Source: Endocalyx cinctus (taxonomy: Eukaryota; Ascomycota; Sordariomycetes; Amphisphaeriales; Apiosporaceae). From it: DNA of 64,000 bases. Below, piece after piece: positions 43,877 to 57,053 of the stretch. Every line of letters begins with the position of its first letter. Position 1 is the stretch's first letter. The notes under the pieces were generated by a model that saw nothing but the letters and a program-made list of their open reading frames with translations, made no database searches and had not been told where the DNA came from. The stretch is from NCBI GenBank assembly GCA_001600455.1, contig BCKC01000004.1, forward strand, positions 1,488,001 to 1,552,000, in the 5' to 3' direction. The translations under genes were made by a program, and so were the position numbers.

Positions 43877-46800
43877 GTCTGAGTTCTTGTTTGTGCGGCC
43901 TTAGAGCAACGACATTTGAATAAAAATAAAAAAGTCAAAATATTGAATAATCTAAGATACTCCCATTGGATACTTAAGGTTACGCAACCAGTTCGTAGCT
44001 GGTGGATAATCGAGTACGATTTTTGACGGCTCTGTGCAGGACCAAGGAATGATTCGTTCAGAGACGTCCCGAAAGAAGGAAAAGAAAATTAAGAACAAAT
44101 CTTGGCTTTTTTTTCTCCCCTTCTTTTTTGACGATCGGTTAGTAAAAAAAGATACTTGAACACCTTAAAAATATTCAAAAAAAAAAAAAAAACAAGAGAA
44201 GTTTACTAGAAGTTTCGGAAGAATTTTTAGAGAAGAAGAAAGAAGAAGAAGAAAAAAAGACAGTAGTAGTAAGTAAGTAAGTAGGATTTTGGGGGGTCTT
44301 TGACAGGTTGGGGGGGGGGGGATAGGAATTGCTCGTGATGAGATTGCTTCGGAGTAAGGGTGACTGCGTTTACGTCGGCACAGGCACAGATTCCATAAAG
44401 TTCATTTAACGATGTACAAACTCTGATAATAGAGTAAAGATAGGTACTTCAAGTTCAAGTACTTTCAAAAAGGAAAAAAACAGAATAAGTACTATACGTG
44501 TACGTGCGTATTTCAGATTGCGACGTTGGTTTCGGCTGGCGGCTGCGGCAGAAGGAAAGAAATATGCAGATTAGGTTACAAGTGAGAATTGTGGAATAGG
44601 TAAAGTTGGAGCTGGAGGATTGAAATTGGAGAAAGGTAATTTAGAATAGAATACATTTACTATACGACAATAATGTACTGCCTTAGGTAGTATATGGATA
44701 CATTAGTAGATTGTGGGTTCGATTCGATGATGGAAAGTCGAAGTCCCTGAGGTGGATAAATTGGAAAATAGAAACAAAAAGATCCATTTTAAGTTCCTTA
44801 CCTACCACTTTTTTTTTAATTTACTTACCATTTCCATCATTAGATCAATTACTAAATGGTTAAGATGACGACAGCTAAACCCAATACAGTACTCGAGCAC
44901 GTTATATTATTTCAGTTGGGTTTTATTTCTTAAACAAAAGAGTTGCATCATGAATTGATTACCTGCCTTAGTATATACTGAAAAAGAAGATGATTTGGCT
45001 TATTTGGTTCTTTTGGCGAATTTGAATCGGACAAATGGGTTGAGTGGTGATGATTATACTAGGTTATACCGCGTTATACTGCATAGAACATACCTACCAC
45101 GTAGGTATAGTAGTATATTATAGTATAGCTACTTAAGTACGTTACTTACTATAACTAACCTGACAGGCCTACTATCTAAGTTATGTCATATAGCCAGTAA
45201 AAAGAAGACAGCACGCATAACACAAGACACACAAGACTCACAAGAGTCTGAAAAAAGTATAGTTCATCCAAAGCTACATGGATAAGCCTAGATCAGAGTA
45301 ACCTGTTCAATGGCAATACACGGGCGGACAAGTAAGGAATAGAAAGATGACGATGGTTCTTTGGAACTTTCGTCAAACCGAGGGGTAAATCGTTTCTTAC
45401 ATCCCATCCCACCTTGGCTTTGACTGTTTGGATAATAACTACTTTAGTACTTAGCATGTTGGTGATACCAATGGCAATCGGGTAGGTGGGGGTTCAATAG
45501 CCAAGGAACCCAAGATTTATTAGAGGCCTCCTCTTATACGCATCGGACACATCCATATATACCTACATACTCAAGTACCTAGCTGCCTAGGTAGTATCAT
45601 GAAAGCCCTATGAAGATTCAAACTAATATAAAAAGTACCTAGGTAAGTGCTACATACGTATGTAGTGTATGTAGTGTATGTAGTGTATGTTTATAAGGTT
45701 GTTCTGAGCCTCGCGGAGGTGCGGAACCTCTCTCCTCCTCATTCTCACCCACATTGCTGAGTCGATCGCTGAAGAAAGTAACCTAACCTATGCTAAATTG
45801 GTAGTATTAAGTACTGCATATATATACTAAATTATACTTTGAATTTGGGAAGACTTAGTACTAATGATGTACTAAGTTAAGTATTGAATACTTAATTTTG
45901 TACCTACGCAACGTACCTAGAGATACCGTTATAAATACTAAAGTAGACTAGTCTACAGTATGCAACGTCATTACATACAGCGTTTAAATAATATTTAGGT
46001 ACATATACCACATCCATCCAGCAGAATATCATATTGACTCCAACACTTAAACAAGTTATTGATTGGTATCTTATCCAACTTCCTTCAATAACCCCATTCG
46101 ATAATGATTACGACCTTAATGAAATAAAACAAGAATAATCATGAGATTCTATTTCAATCTACTTACATAGTACACAATGTACACAATCACTGATTCTTGT
46201 CCGTCAGCAGATTTGTTCTTGACGTTCAAATTTCATTTGTAACTGAAAAAGATCGTACATATGCCAAGATCCTACAAAACCCAACGTTCACACAAGCCAA
46301 GCCGATAAACGGCAGCCATAACTACCTCTTGGCTCGCATCCTGTTGCATTTTGTCTATAATCTAATCCCATTCAAACTGTCTTGCTCATATATCTAATAT
46401 GAGCCAAGTCTTGCCTTCCATGCTGCTGGGTTGTGTGAGTATGCAGTTGCAATAACCCCTATGCACCGAGACGAGAAACGACGCCACGAGCCAAGAAGTC
46501 ATGTTTTTTTTATTCTATTCTACACCATTTTGTCATGTGAATGGCGATCAATGAGACCCTACCGCTCCTGACTTCTGTCTTTGGGTCCATTGAGTCTGCC
46601 TCAGTTACCTGACACAAAGATTGCAGAATTGACTACATACTGATGGTACATCGTCTATTTTCAACGTCATTCTCATTCTCCTTGTTAGACAGCATATGAG
46701 ATTGCTGTAGGAGATCTCGTGTTTTAGGGGGTTAGGAGCTCTCGCCCTCTTCGAGCTCAGTCCGTGCCGATAGTTCCGTTTTCTATTGCAGGTATAGCGG

Positions 46801-49519
46801 CAAGCCCCTAACCTTCGACACTTGAAATTATTTGTGAGAGATTTTACGTAAAGATAATGAATCGTCGCGTTCATCATTGGCGTCTGCCACGTGTACTCGA
46901 GACAGTCGATGGGCTATCTTTAAAAATATCTCTGCTGCTGTACAACTTATTAATTTCCCTTGTCGTACTTACCTTCAGCTGCAAGCAGGATATGTCGATG
47001 AGAGACGGAGGCCGTGCTTAATACGATGGGAGACACGATGCGCCAGACTTTTGAGATGCCTCATCTGTATACGCTACATTGAACAGATCACTGATTGCCA
47101 CACTACTCGATTCCGCCCTACCGGTATGTCTTTTCAATCTAACAACCTTGTTCATTCCGCATACGAGGCTCGGGAGGGTTTGTGCTCAGGACGAGATCAG
47201 AACTCTTTTCAATCAATAACGCTAATTGATCTGATAACGCACCATTGCGTGTCAAGGGCAGCCGAGCGAATCTTTTCATCATGACATACCACTTTTATCC
47301 CCTACGCTCACGTGGTTGAGAATAACTGATGCGATAGACAGAACTCTGACATAACCATCTCTAGCGGTTAGTGATTTTGTTTGCTGACAAAGAATTGGCT
47401 TCTCAACTCTTCATATCGCCAAAAATGGCCACGATCTCTATGATAAGTTGCTAAATGATTCGGACTAGATAATCAGTTGTTGAGGAGCTCCTTGAAAACA
47501 AAAAAAATCATGATGGTAGAACATAGTCCGCGTCATGGTTTATCGACGGGTTACCAGGATTGAACAGGCATTCTCCTTTTTTTTCTCCGACACCGAATGC
47601 ATGATCTCGATGGGGTCAAAATCTCGAGGCTCGCGTTCCATCAGTAAAAATTGGTGCTTATTCCGTGCTACAAGTGGTCAGCCGGATTCCAGGATACGAT
47701 TTCCATTGACACGACAGCTCTTCAGCGAGACACTATTTACTTAGCAACCCGCTGTCGGATCTTCGTAATATTGATGGAGCCTCTGAATGATTTGTATCGA
47801 CATCCATCCTGGAACCACGATCGTCGCACATCTATCTGGTTCTACCACGCGCCCGTTCTCCGAATACCCACATCCCGCGCCCCTCCCCCAATACCTCCAT
47901 GCTTCTGCGCGTCATTCCCGGCGCACCGCATTAGTTCACCGCCCCGTTCGAGCCGTTGTCATTTGCCTTTTGATAAGAAGAAATCGACGCCGCCAACCTT
48001 ACGTAACGCGAAACGGGTTTTATGGATCCGTATTCCGCCGATAACCCACGAGCCTCGTCCCCCCTTCTGCCCTCCTACCCTTCTGTCTTTCCTTTGTCAG
48101 ATTATAGCGTTGGGGGTCTATAAGTTTAGATAGTCACTCGCGCTGTTGAGAAACACCAAAGCTGACCTTGACCTTCTTTCTTTGAACCTTCGTCGGATCT
48201 CCGATTTTCTCGCCGGCAAAATTATTTTTACCTTTTCTTCATTGGTCGCACTCCCTCAATTGACGTAAAAGAATATCGTATTTTGATGCTGGAAAAAATT
48301 TCCCCATCTACCCCTATCAAACTGCCTTGTCTAGTTTGCTATTATTATTATTGTTGTTTTCCCGCATGCTTGCCAAACCCGACTCGGAGCTGGAAACATC
48401 GTGAAACCGCTCACCTGCAATATTTATCGTATTCACAGAAAAAAAAAGATGATCGGTTTTTTTTTCCAGCTACAACTCCGGTAAGGCACGATAAAAAAAA
48501 AGTTTTACGTATTAACTTCGTATAATTCGAAAGACGTGAAGTCAAGATAATTCATGCGTCTTCGCTGCACGTCATGCCGTCAGCTGGGAAATCCGACTCT
48601 ACGTACTTTCCCCTACATCCCCCTACTGCGCGGTTTGGAGATCATGAGCTCACGGAGTGCGACGCCACTGGCTCTGATAATAGAGCCGCCTGTATAATCT
48701 TTTTTTTTCTTTCGTCCTCGTTCTCGATAATATATGACTAAAGCATAACGACCGTGAAAAGAATCAAGGAAATGTTGGGTCCGTCTCCAAACCGCCCGCC
48801 CCTCAAAAACAAACATGCACCGTAGAACTACATTCATGCAATGTGTTACAAATGATAGGTATATAGTTTCACATCGTACTCTATTTGTCAACACGAACAT
48901 GCACGGGAAAAAAAAAAAAAATTGGTGATTTATGTCTAACTCAAAAACTCAAATTTCCCATACCAACATCAGTGAGGAAATAAGACATGCTGATAAATAT
49001 GATAGTGATTGTGATCTTTTTAGGCGAATCTCTTCCTTCATTGTTCGAGGAGAGGTGTGAGGGGGATCAGGGCGGGAAATCACAAAATAATATATTTATA
49101 CGATATCATCCCACCAATAAGATGAAATGTTGACGTCGTATTTATTCAAGCTTTCGCGGTATTGATTGTCATCGAAGAACCAGTAAATAACATCACTATC
49201 TCGCTCTCTCGCCTTTTATAACAATGTGTCGTTATGCCTTGAATGACATTATAGAAACAGGATAGATATTTTCAATTTTCAACGTTCTAAAACATGCAGT
49301 ACGTTAGGTAGACATATCATATACAAAATCATATCATAAACCAACAAGTATCAACGTAACATAGCAGCGACAGGTCAGTTATCAATATGTAGGACTTTTT
49401 TTTTTTTTTCAGTCTCCCTCACATAGTATTTGGAAATCGGGGTTTTTATCTTATTTTATGTTTATTTGGCATAAACGTTTCCATTAAATTATTTCCATTC
49501 ATTCATCATGTGATTCTAA
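43877..49519. other. 5.6-kb gene-poor spacer
   Basis: The largest gap in the window. The first 500 bp upstream of ERT1 hold A-runs, GAA repeats (about 44235-44260), GTAA repeats and a G run (about 44311). A 9-bp repeat occurs at 45662-45688. Stretches at 46.6-47.3 and 47.5-48.1 kb are less AT-rich and have ORFs of 90-160 codons on both strands, but none has recognisable content or splice support. No transposase or long repeat is visible. It may hold non-coding transcripts, an eroded gene or ERT1 5' regulatory DNA. Confidence 0.5.
45662..45688 (+). repeat. Three tandem copies of GTAGTGTAT
   Basis: Three exact 9-bp copies, with a few flanking bases extending the pattern. This is a simple minisatellite with no known role. 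Confidence 0.75.
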
Positions 49520-51775
49520 TTATTTAACCTTCCCCATGATCGTCTCCGGCCCTCTCACGACATCCATCTGGGCGGCCCTAGCCTTGACCGCGTTCAGCAT
49601 GCTCCTCTCGAAATCGTCCCGGGACCGCAGGACGGCCTCGACCCAGGTGATCTGCAGGTCCCAGTACTGGGACTTGAAGGCCTGGAAGACTTCCGGGAGC
49701 GCGTCCTTCTCGGCCGTCAGGAGCTGGAGGAACCACTCGGTCACGCGCCAGGTCTGGGTGATGGACCCGCCCACGTCCGGGTTCGGCAGCGACCGGAAGT
49801 ACTCGAAGGCGGTCGAGATGTCGTTAAAGATCTTGTCCTGGAAGGGGTCGGTCCGGCGGAAGCGGGCCCCCTTGTTGCGCACGCACATCAGGTACTGCGC
49901 CAGCAGCTCGTCGGCGAAGATCTCGATGAAGATGTCCACCAGGGAGTGGTGCAGCACCTGCTGGTAGTCGCCCACGTACTCCTCGAACGTGACGATCATC
50001 TGCTTCATCGCCGTCGTCTCGTACCATTTGGGCGTGAAGAAGCCCGTGATGACAGTCTTGAAGTCGACCGCTATGATCATCTTGACGAATTTGTTAATAC
50101 ACCAGGTGCTGAAGTCGACGTAGCCGTCCCTGAGCAGCTCCACCTCCGTCTCGGCCCGCTCCATGTACTGCGGGGTCACGAGCGGCTCGAACTTCTGCCT
50201 GAAGCTTGACAGGTACGCCAGCCTGCCTTCGTCCTCGTTGTCGTCTATGCAGGCCATCTGGTCGTTGGCCGTAGCGACGAGCCAGTCCTGCAGCGCTTGG
50301 AATCCCTCCAATTCAGGAACTTTGTCCGCCTCGTATTTCGCCGCCTCGTCCTCCAGCATCTTCTGGAAGTTCTGCTGGCGGCCGCGCAATCGGATGAACA
50401 TGGCGTCGATCACGCCCTCCACCACGTCGGTTCTCTTCGAGTTTCCGGCCACGTCCATCTGCTCACGAAGCATACGCCACATGTCCACCAGGTTCCTGGT
50501 ACGGAAATAGCCATACTCGTCCGTATCCAGATTCGAGCCCTCGACGCTCCTGTCCGCGAAGTCGCGCCTCTCCTGGGCGAAGATATTCTCGATCCACTTG
50601 TCGAGGAATTTGATGATAAGTTGCCGGAACTCCTTAACCAGTTCTTGTTCTCGGTTATCGATCACGTGAGGTTTGAGCTCGCTCTCTTGAAAGCCCAGTT
50701 TCCTCATCTTCTTGTAATATTTTTCGACCCAATTGATGATCTCGAGAGTATTGCCAGAGCTGTTTTCTGGGCCGTCGATCATACCGGCTAAGAAATCGTG
50801 CATGAGTTGGTGATATATCTCACCATATGTTTTTAATATTTTCCACTTCTTTGGCATTAAGTGTACCATTCCTTCTTTAACCGCATTCAGGTCGTTAAAA
50901 TACCATTTCATCATCTTGTCTAGTTTTGTCGGATCCTCCAAAAACTCTTGGCTGACCTCTTCGAGCTGACCTTCGCAATTGACCGTGATCGCCTTAATGA
51001 ACTTTTCCTTGTAGCCTCGTACTTTTTTAGCGCCATCGGTTATGCTCTGGAAGCGAGTTGCCATCTCTTTATGATCCTTCAAGGCCTCTTGCAGGGCCTC
51101 TACTCTCTGATCGCTCTTCTCTTCGGCCTCGACAATAATAGCAAGGCGGACAACAAGTCCATCATTACCGGCGACTAGTAAATTGATCATATTTAAAGCG
51201 ATGAGGCCGATATGCTCGTCGAACCAGTCGATAGCATCATCCAATCTCGCAAAGTAATCTTCCAATGTGGTTTGTAGGCTCGGGTCTTCGGCTCGTTGAA
51301 TCTGTTCCATCGCATCGTCTCGGATGTTTCGTAATCTCGTCAATTCGTAGTGTACACCAAGCAAGTTTGGCATAGTTTCTTTGTCCGCTTCGTCTTCCCT
51401 CAGCATACCCTCGACTCGATTTAAGCGATCATTAAATGTTTGGAGGTTATCGACCATAGTTTCAACGGCGCCGAAGTTTCGATGTGCCTGCGACACCAAG
51501 TTGATAGCAGTAAAGTCCTTGATCATATTCTGAGATTCGGAGCATAGTGTATCGATTTTCATCATTTCATCTCTTATAGCTTGTACAGTTTTCTGGCCAT
51601 CTGTAAGACCATTCATACCAGACTGGGTGGTCTCTAATTGATCACGTAAACCGGCTCTGAGCTGGGAGTCGACAGCGGCCTTTTTGCGCGTAAATTCCAA
51701 TTTCAATGCGGGGATTTTATCGAGATCATCAGGGTGTCGTAGAAGCTCAGAGAGCTTCACGGGCGGAGCGTCCAT
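49520..51775 (-). CDS. SEC6: Exocyst complex component SEC6
   Basis: An intronless ORF of 751 residues from the Met at 51775; an in-frame Met seven codons upstream (51796) would give 758. The shorter start is preferred because MDAPPVKLSELLRHPDDLDKI matches how fungal SEC6 proteins usually begin. Sec6 is a subunit of the octameric exocyst, which tethers secretory vesicles at hyphal tips and septa. The N-terminal third is coiled-coil (LEFTRKKAAVDSQL to about 130), followed by the all-helical CATCHR-type rods. Diagnostic blocks are QSGMNGLTDGQKTVQ, LRNIRDDAMEQIQ, MKWYFNDLNAVKEGMVHLMPKKW and the C-terminal EWFLQLLTAEKDALPEVF. No intron or damage is seen. The 3' half has GC-rich codons and the 5' half does not. 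Confidence 0.97.
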   Translation of the reverse strand: MDAPPVKLSELLRHPDDLDKIPALKLEFTRKKAAVDSQLRAGLRDQLETTQSGMNGLTDGQKTVQAIRDEMMKIDTLCSESQNMIKDFTAINLVSQAHRNFGAVETMVDNLQTFNDRLNRVEGMLREDEADKETMPNLLGVHYELTRLRNIRDDAMEQIQRAEDPSLQTTLEDYFARLDDAIDWFDEHIGLIALNMINLLVAGNDGLVVRLAIIVEAEEKSDQRVEALQEALKDHKEMATRFQSITDGAKKVRGYKEKFIKAITVNCEGQLEEVSQEFLEDPTKLDKMMKWYFNDLNAVKEGMVHLMPKKWKILKTYGEIYHQLMHDFLAGMIDGPENSSGNTLEIINWVEKYYKKMRKLGFQESELKPHVIDNREQELVKEFRQLIIKFLDKWIENIFAQERRDFADRSVEGSNLDTDEYGYFRTRNLVDMWRMLREQMDVAGNSKRTDVVEGVIDAMFIRLRGRQQNFQKMLEDEAAKYEADKVPELEGFQALQDWLVATANDQMACIDDNEDEGRLAYLSSFRQKFEPLVTPQYMERAETEVELLRDGYVDFSTWCINKFVKMIIAVDFKTVITGFFTPKWYETTAMKQMIVTFEEYVGDYQQVLHHSLVDIFIEIFADELLAQYLMCVRNKGARFRRTDPFQDKIFNDISTAFEYFRSLPNPDVGGSITQTWRVTEWFLQLLTAEKDALPEVFQAFKSQYWDLQITWVEAVLRSRDDFERSMLNAVKARAAQMDVVRGPETIMGKVK

Positions 51776-52501
51776 TGTGAAGGAGGTGGATAGCAAGGCG
51801 CTGTCGCAGCCGTGGTTAATTTTGGGGTTTATACCATCACATATGCGGCGCTTTAGTTTATTTTCTGTCTATCGAAGCTATTAATTGGGGAGACAAGTGG
51901 GTAGGATTGAAAGCGGGATTTAATCGTAGAGAGAGAAGAGAGACAATGCAAAAGAATGCAGTTAATACTATTGATCTTTAGGATAATAAGCTGGCTGGCT
52001 GGTACCTAATTGCCCACTATACGGTTAGCACGATTATATGGGTAATGCCGTTATACATCATAAGTGCATACCAGTAAATGTTAATTGAAATAATTTATTC
52101 ACTTCCTCTATTGATTGTTCTTACCTTAAAGAAAAGCCAACCAGATGATATCGTGTTCATATTTCCAAATTCTTATTTTTTTCACATCATGAAAAATTGG
52201 ATTCTCAAGGTATAATTCAATGATAATAGATAAATCACATGTTTAAAAGCTCATGCAGACAGGGGAAGAAAGAGAATCATCATATATTGTCTTGAAATGA
52301 AAAAGGATCAAAAATCAAAAGATATATGTGTATGTATATATATATGTATATTCAAAAATCTATCCAAAAGGTCCAAGGCCTAAAATCTATACTCCAAGAT
52401 ATCTCAAATGTATATAAGGAACCATCTTCAGCTAAGCCACCACCAACAATACCTCCCTTTCTCTTCCTCTCCGTGCTAAGCAGGTAAGAAGATCCTCCTA
52501 C
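51776..52501. other. Spacer between SEC6 and the Cys-rich acidic gene
   Basis: AT-rich spacer holding the SEC6 promoter and the 3' UTR of the next minus-strand gene. A TA-rich run occurs near 52325-52352. No gene is supported. Confidence 0.5.
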
Positions 52502-54292
52502 CTACCTCAAACCGTGCAATCCCTCCCCTTTCAAGAACTTGAGACCAGCCTTAGCCAGCGCCTTCAGATGACTATCATCCTGGGTAGGCGAGTAAGAGGA
52601 CGAATACGGGAACAGAGAAGCATCCGAGACGTGCCAGTCATCGTCGAAGATGGAAGAAATGCTGTCTGAATCGCTCGTCCTCGACGTCGACGAGTGAGTG
52701 CTTTCGACGTCACGCATGTCCGTGTCTATATCCGAGTCCGAATCCGAATCAGAGCTAGAGTCAGACGAATCTGAATCTGAGTCCGAGTCTAAATTTTCTC
52801 TCCAGATATCCCGGTCCGTGAGATTGCGGACCGAGAGCCTACTCCGCCGTCCTGCGTCCCCGTACGGCGAGTGGTACGCCGTATCGATCGGCATCATGTC
52901 CCTATCTTCGGCGACGAGGCTACGTAGCATATCGTCGTCCATGGCGTGGCTGCCGCTACCACTGTCTTTAATCCATTTCTTGGCTTCGTATTTGGACTCG
53001 TCGGTTGAGAAACCCCGTCTGTCGTACTGGTCAGCAGTGGTAGTGTCATCATCATCGTCATCATCATCATCAAGTTCAGCGTCGGAGTCCCACCATGCGA
53101 GCATTCCCTCCACTTTCTGCTTCTCCTTATAGATCCGCTTCTTCTCGCGTTCCAGCTCATCGTCGTCGATGTCGATGTCCTCGTAAAGATTCTCTTCGTC
53201 TTGTTGCTGTTGCTGCTGCAACTCGTCGAACGAGAAGCTGGTCTTGCCCAGTGGACTTTTGGGGCTCGTCTGATCCTTCTCCTGCTGGTTCTCCTCTTTC
53301 AGCTCCAGCGCCTCGTTAAGGGGCAACTCGTCGTCGCGGGCTTGCACGACGGCGTTCTTAGCGTTCGCGACGGCGAGGGTAGGGAACTCCAGGTCGGACG
53401 CGCGTAGCGATCTACGGCGAGAAGAAGACGCGGCGATCTGGTGCTGATGTTCGGACTCCTCCTCCTCCATCAAAGCCTCCATATCCCTCCGCCGCCTCTC
53501 GCGGTCGCGCGCGAGCGTCGCGAGCCGGTACCGCTCGTGGTAGCATTCGGACGGGTAATCGCAGTCGATCATGCACCGGTGCGTCCTCCCGACGAAGGCG
53601 AGCTCGCGCCCTTCCTGCCCGCCGCTGCGCTCGACCCCCAGCACCTTGCGTCGCCACGCGTTCCATTCGGCCCACCCGCTGTAGTCGAACTCCGAGGCGC
53701 ACATGCCGCTGGCCCCGCGCCTCCGCTTCTTGCCTCGGCGGGTCCTGCTGGTCGTTTGCGTTTGCGGGTTCGCCGATACGCAGTACGTGTCTGTGAATTT
53801 TTCGGAAATTTTTGAAAAGTTAGCCTATCTTTCTCTCTCTGCTTTTTTTTTTTTGATTATTATTCCTCCTTGAAGAAGTAAAAATATGCTGTCACAAAAA
53901 AAGACGAAAGAGGAGAAAAGAGGAAAGGGGAGTGGTAACTTACGTGAACAGTTGAGGCAACGCCGTGTACACCCCAGCCGGTAAACCGTGTTGCAGGAAT
54001 GACACTGCCAGAGCCAAGGATACGGCTGCCTCGGGGGCGGGGGCGGAGTCGGCAGGGCGTCGGGAGAGGAAGGTAAGATGTTGCGCAGGTGCAGACGTGC
54101 CGGCGGAGACATGATGCTAGCGAAGCTGGTGAGCGAACCGCCTGTGCTGCTCTTTCTGGAGTGGCCGCCAGCAACCCCGGAGTTAGCGGCGGACGACTGG
54201 CGTCCGGACGAAGATGAGGAAGAGAATGACGATGGAGACGATGAGGAGGAGGAGAAAATGGAGAGTTTGGGTAAGGTTCTGCGCAGAGGCAT
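52502..54292 (-). CDS. Cys-rich, acidic and Ser-rich protein of unknown function
   Basis: Two exons, 53944-54292 and 52502-53790, joined across a 153-nt intron (GTAAGT...CACAG) give 545 residues. I do not recognise the family with certainty. The N-terminal 90 residues are Ser- and Pro-rich. A compact Cys cluster follows, CHSCNTVYRLGCTRRCLNC then SHTYC, with Cys at 97, 100, 108, 112, 115 and 120, completed by splicing; it looks like a zinc-binding ribbon. Next are a basic run (RRGKKRRRGAS) and the Trp-rich block FDYSGWAEWNAWRRKVLG, then DCDYPSECYHERYRLATLAR. The C-terminal half is low-complexity acidic sequence with Asp and Ser-Asp runs, and ends in KALAKAGLKFLKGEGLHGL. The conserved part is the N-terminal 200 residues. 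A nucleic-acid or chromatin role is possible but not shown. An upstream in-frame Met exists at 54364. Confidence 0.8.
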
Positions 54293-57053
54293 CTTTCTCT
54301 CTTTCCCTTTTTCTCTCTCGATATCGGTTAATATGAGTAAGTAAAGGTTGAGGAAGACAAGCAAGTATAGGTATGTATTATTGAGCGAGCGTTATCAAAA
54401 AGGCAACGAGGTCGGTTTGTTTCTTTGAGATACTACTTTGATAAGCAATCCGATGTGATAACCAGTCAAAAGTTTGTATGAAAAAAAAAAAAAAAAGAAG
54501 CTGCGAATAATTCTATCAATAGAAAAATGAGCGAGATGAAAAGAAGCAAAAAAAGGGGATGGTTCCTTAAGACGGAAGAAGAAAAATTTGGAATGTTTGG
54601 AATAATATTAACTTGAAGAAAACTCCGAGAAAGAGGGATCTTCGCGCGTTTTTCTTCCCTTTTCTTGATTTGTTGCTATCCTTCGCCTTATCTCCTTTGC
54701 CTTTACTTTTCGTATCATCGTTTCTTTCAAGCAAATCGTATCATCCTCACTTTGTCTCTAGTCCAGACCTCCGAGCCTGTCCATGATACAACAAGTGTAA
54801 CAAATCTGGAGCGGTGAGGTAAAGTGAAAGAAACAAAGAAACTCTAGGGTAGTTAGTCTATCGGATCGATCTATCCTCTACCATTAGGTAGGTAAATGCC
54901 GAAGCATGAGTCTTCTTTTTATTGTCCCGTCTGACATGTTTTGAAGTGACCGGTACGGTGCAATCAACAGAATTGATTGAATTGTCGAGTGTTGAATGAG
55001 AAGGTTAAACGAAAGGCTACTTCTTTCTATAACGTAGAAAGAAAGAGAGAGAGAGAGAAATAACTGCAAGAGAAAGGATTCTCACTGGTGGAGTTCTTTG
55101 TTGTAACGTGCTCTTAGCTCCCTAACCCCTTGAACATCTCAAAAGGAGAGGCTGAATGACATTAGCTAGTGATAGACGATAATGACAAAAGAAATGAATA
55201 TCACCAAGCTGTCCTTTCTCTCAGCGTGGGAAAGGGTCTGGAACTCATGATCTAGTTGACATATCACCGACTTGATCTCTTTCAAGTCCCCCAAGAGTAT
55301 CATCCGAGCCGATGTTGAGTCTAGTGCTTGCTTCACTTTCACATTTGATCGCCCACACAGAAGAGTCGTAGGCCTTTCTCGCAATAGACTAGACATTATC
55401 CTATACGGAATCGATGCATCTATCATCTTAGAAATAGGAAATGTCCGAAATATGTTTTGGCAAGTTTCAGGCACTTAGTAGATAGATACATCGGCATACT
55501 GATTTACTTCTAGACATGAAAACAAACACTTAATCAAAATTCATCCAACCAGTTTCGAAAAAAAAAAAAACAGATACACTTTTCTTTTTATTCTTTTTTT
55601 CTCGCGTCTTCTCGTCGCTATAACTAGAGGGCATAAATGAGAGTTGTCGTCTATCTTATATGACTACCTACTTAGCAGCCTCAGCCAGGCATTCCATACA
55701 GAAACTCAGATCCCTGATACCATCGGCGTCTCCTTTAGCTCCTTTTCAGAACTTCAAGCTTGCATACATTCGTTTTTAAAGGGGAAAAATAATAAATAAA
55801 TGAAAAAAAAAGCATAGCTGTCCGCACCTTTAGATGCAAAGGAAACCAGAGAATAGCTGGGTGCGACTGCGAGAGTGGTGTGGTTGACGAAAATGGTGTG
55901 AGGATAAACTGTAAAGCAAAAACGATAATAACTTGAAATAAAAATCAATGCGCTGGTCTTGGACAGAATATATATGTCCACCAGTATACAAAAGCAACCG
56001 TTAAACATTTCATCCTGTATTCATCGTTCCTCCCATGGATCTAACATGCTGTCCTTACAACTGCCAGGCAAGCAGTCCGCAACAGCGATCGAGGTCAAAC
56101 ATAATGTTTCCGTCTTCGTTGCTTCGTTCATTTCCAACCAAGTGAATTGCTAATATGATCCATCACGATAAATTACCCCGAGTCGCACCCCCGATACGAG
56201 CGTGTATTAATTAGTAGGGAATCCAAAGTGGTATGATCCATCAGCGTCTTCTGTTTTGTCGTCTTCTTCTAATGAAGTGCATATGCGTCATAAATGCGTA
56301 ACCATCATCAAGAGAGGCTTCAGGTCCAGATGGCTCGTACTGTGACATCTAAGACCTTTGGCCACCCATAGAGGGTATCAGATTTGAAGTCGTGATGCCG
56401 TGAATGGTCGCCCATGGAATTTTGTATGTTGTATTTCAATGATGATTCTTATTTTGGTCATCATCAAATGAAAACTGTATCCGGAATACGTAGGACCGTC
56501 TGTTCCTTTTCCGTACATTACCTCAGCCTTTCGCTGTCACAAACTCCGTAACATGGTTAAAGGGCTCATCACTCCCAACATCACACAGAGCGAGTGAAAT
56601 CTCTGACGGAAAATGAGCTAAACAAACATATAAATCAAATATGATAGTACAAGATACCGAATAACGTCATAAAATGGAAAGCGAGGCAATTAAATAAAGC
56701 ATTCCATCAGTCGAATATGCATACCCGATTAACACTTGAGAAAGTGGTGCTAATGAGTGCGTCTCTATATCATCAATCGTCTCTCGTTGTTCTTGTAAAA
56801 ATCGTAACGGGGGATTTTGAGTCGTCATCTTAGATGGGTGTGGTTTTACTTCGACAAATGAGCGGCGTATAATCATAGGAGCCGAGAGTATATAACCAAT
56901 AAGTCGGTGGTTCATGGTGTTATACCGATCAATGGAAAAAAGAATCTCTAGTGAAACCGAGCAGATCCCGGGTTTCTGCCAGCATCAGATGAATCTGATG
57001 AAGCCGCGCAAAACGTTAGCAATTAGTCATCGTCACCGACTAGAAGGGGGATA
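54293..57053. other. 2.8-kb spacer
   Basis: Spacer between the Cys-rich gene start and the PIN4-like stop. The first 600 bp are rich in A runs and pyrimidine tracts, with a GA repeat near 55040-55060. Small minus-strand ORFs at 55166-55474 and 56667-56915 are not convincing. No other feature is supported. Confidence 0.45.

Noticed and set aside
44718..44740. GGGTTCGATTCGATG as a tRNA B-box
   Set aside because: No acceptor pairing, D-arm or terminator could be found around it.
46605..48133. ORFs of 90, 135 and 160 codons in the long spacer
   Set aside because: They overlap each other on both strands, show no domain or splice support, and have an odd residue mix.
56667..56915. Minus-strand ORF with MTTQNPPLRFLQEQRETIDD, possibly a first exon of a small gene
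   Set aside because: It looks protein-like for about 30 residues, but no splice join gave a consistent frame with the next open stretch near 56515-56610, and I recognise no family.
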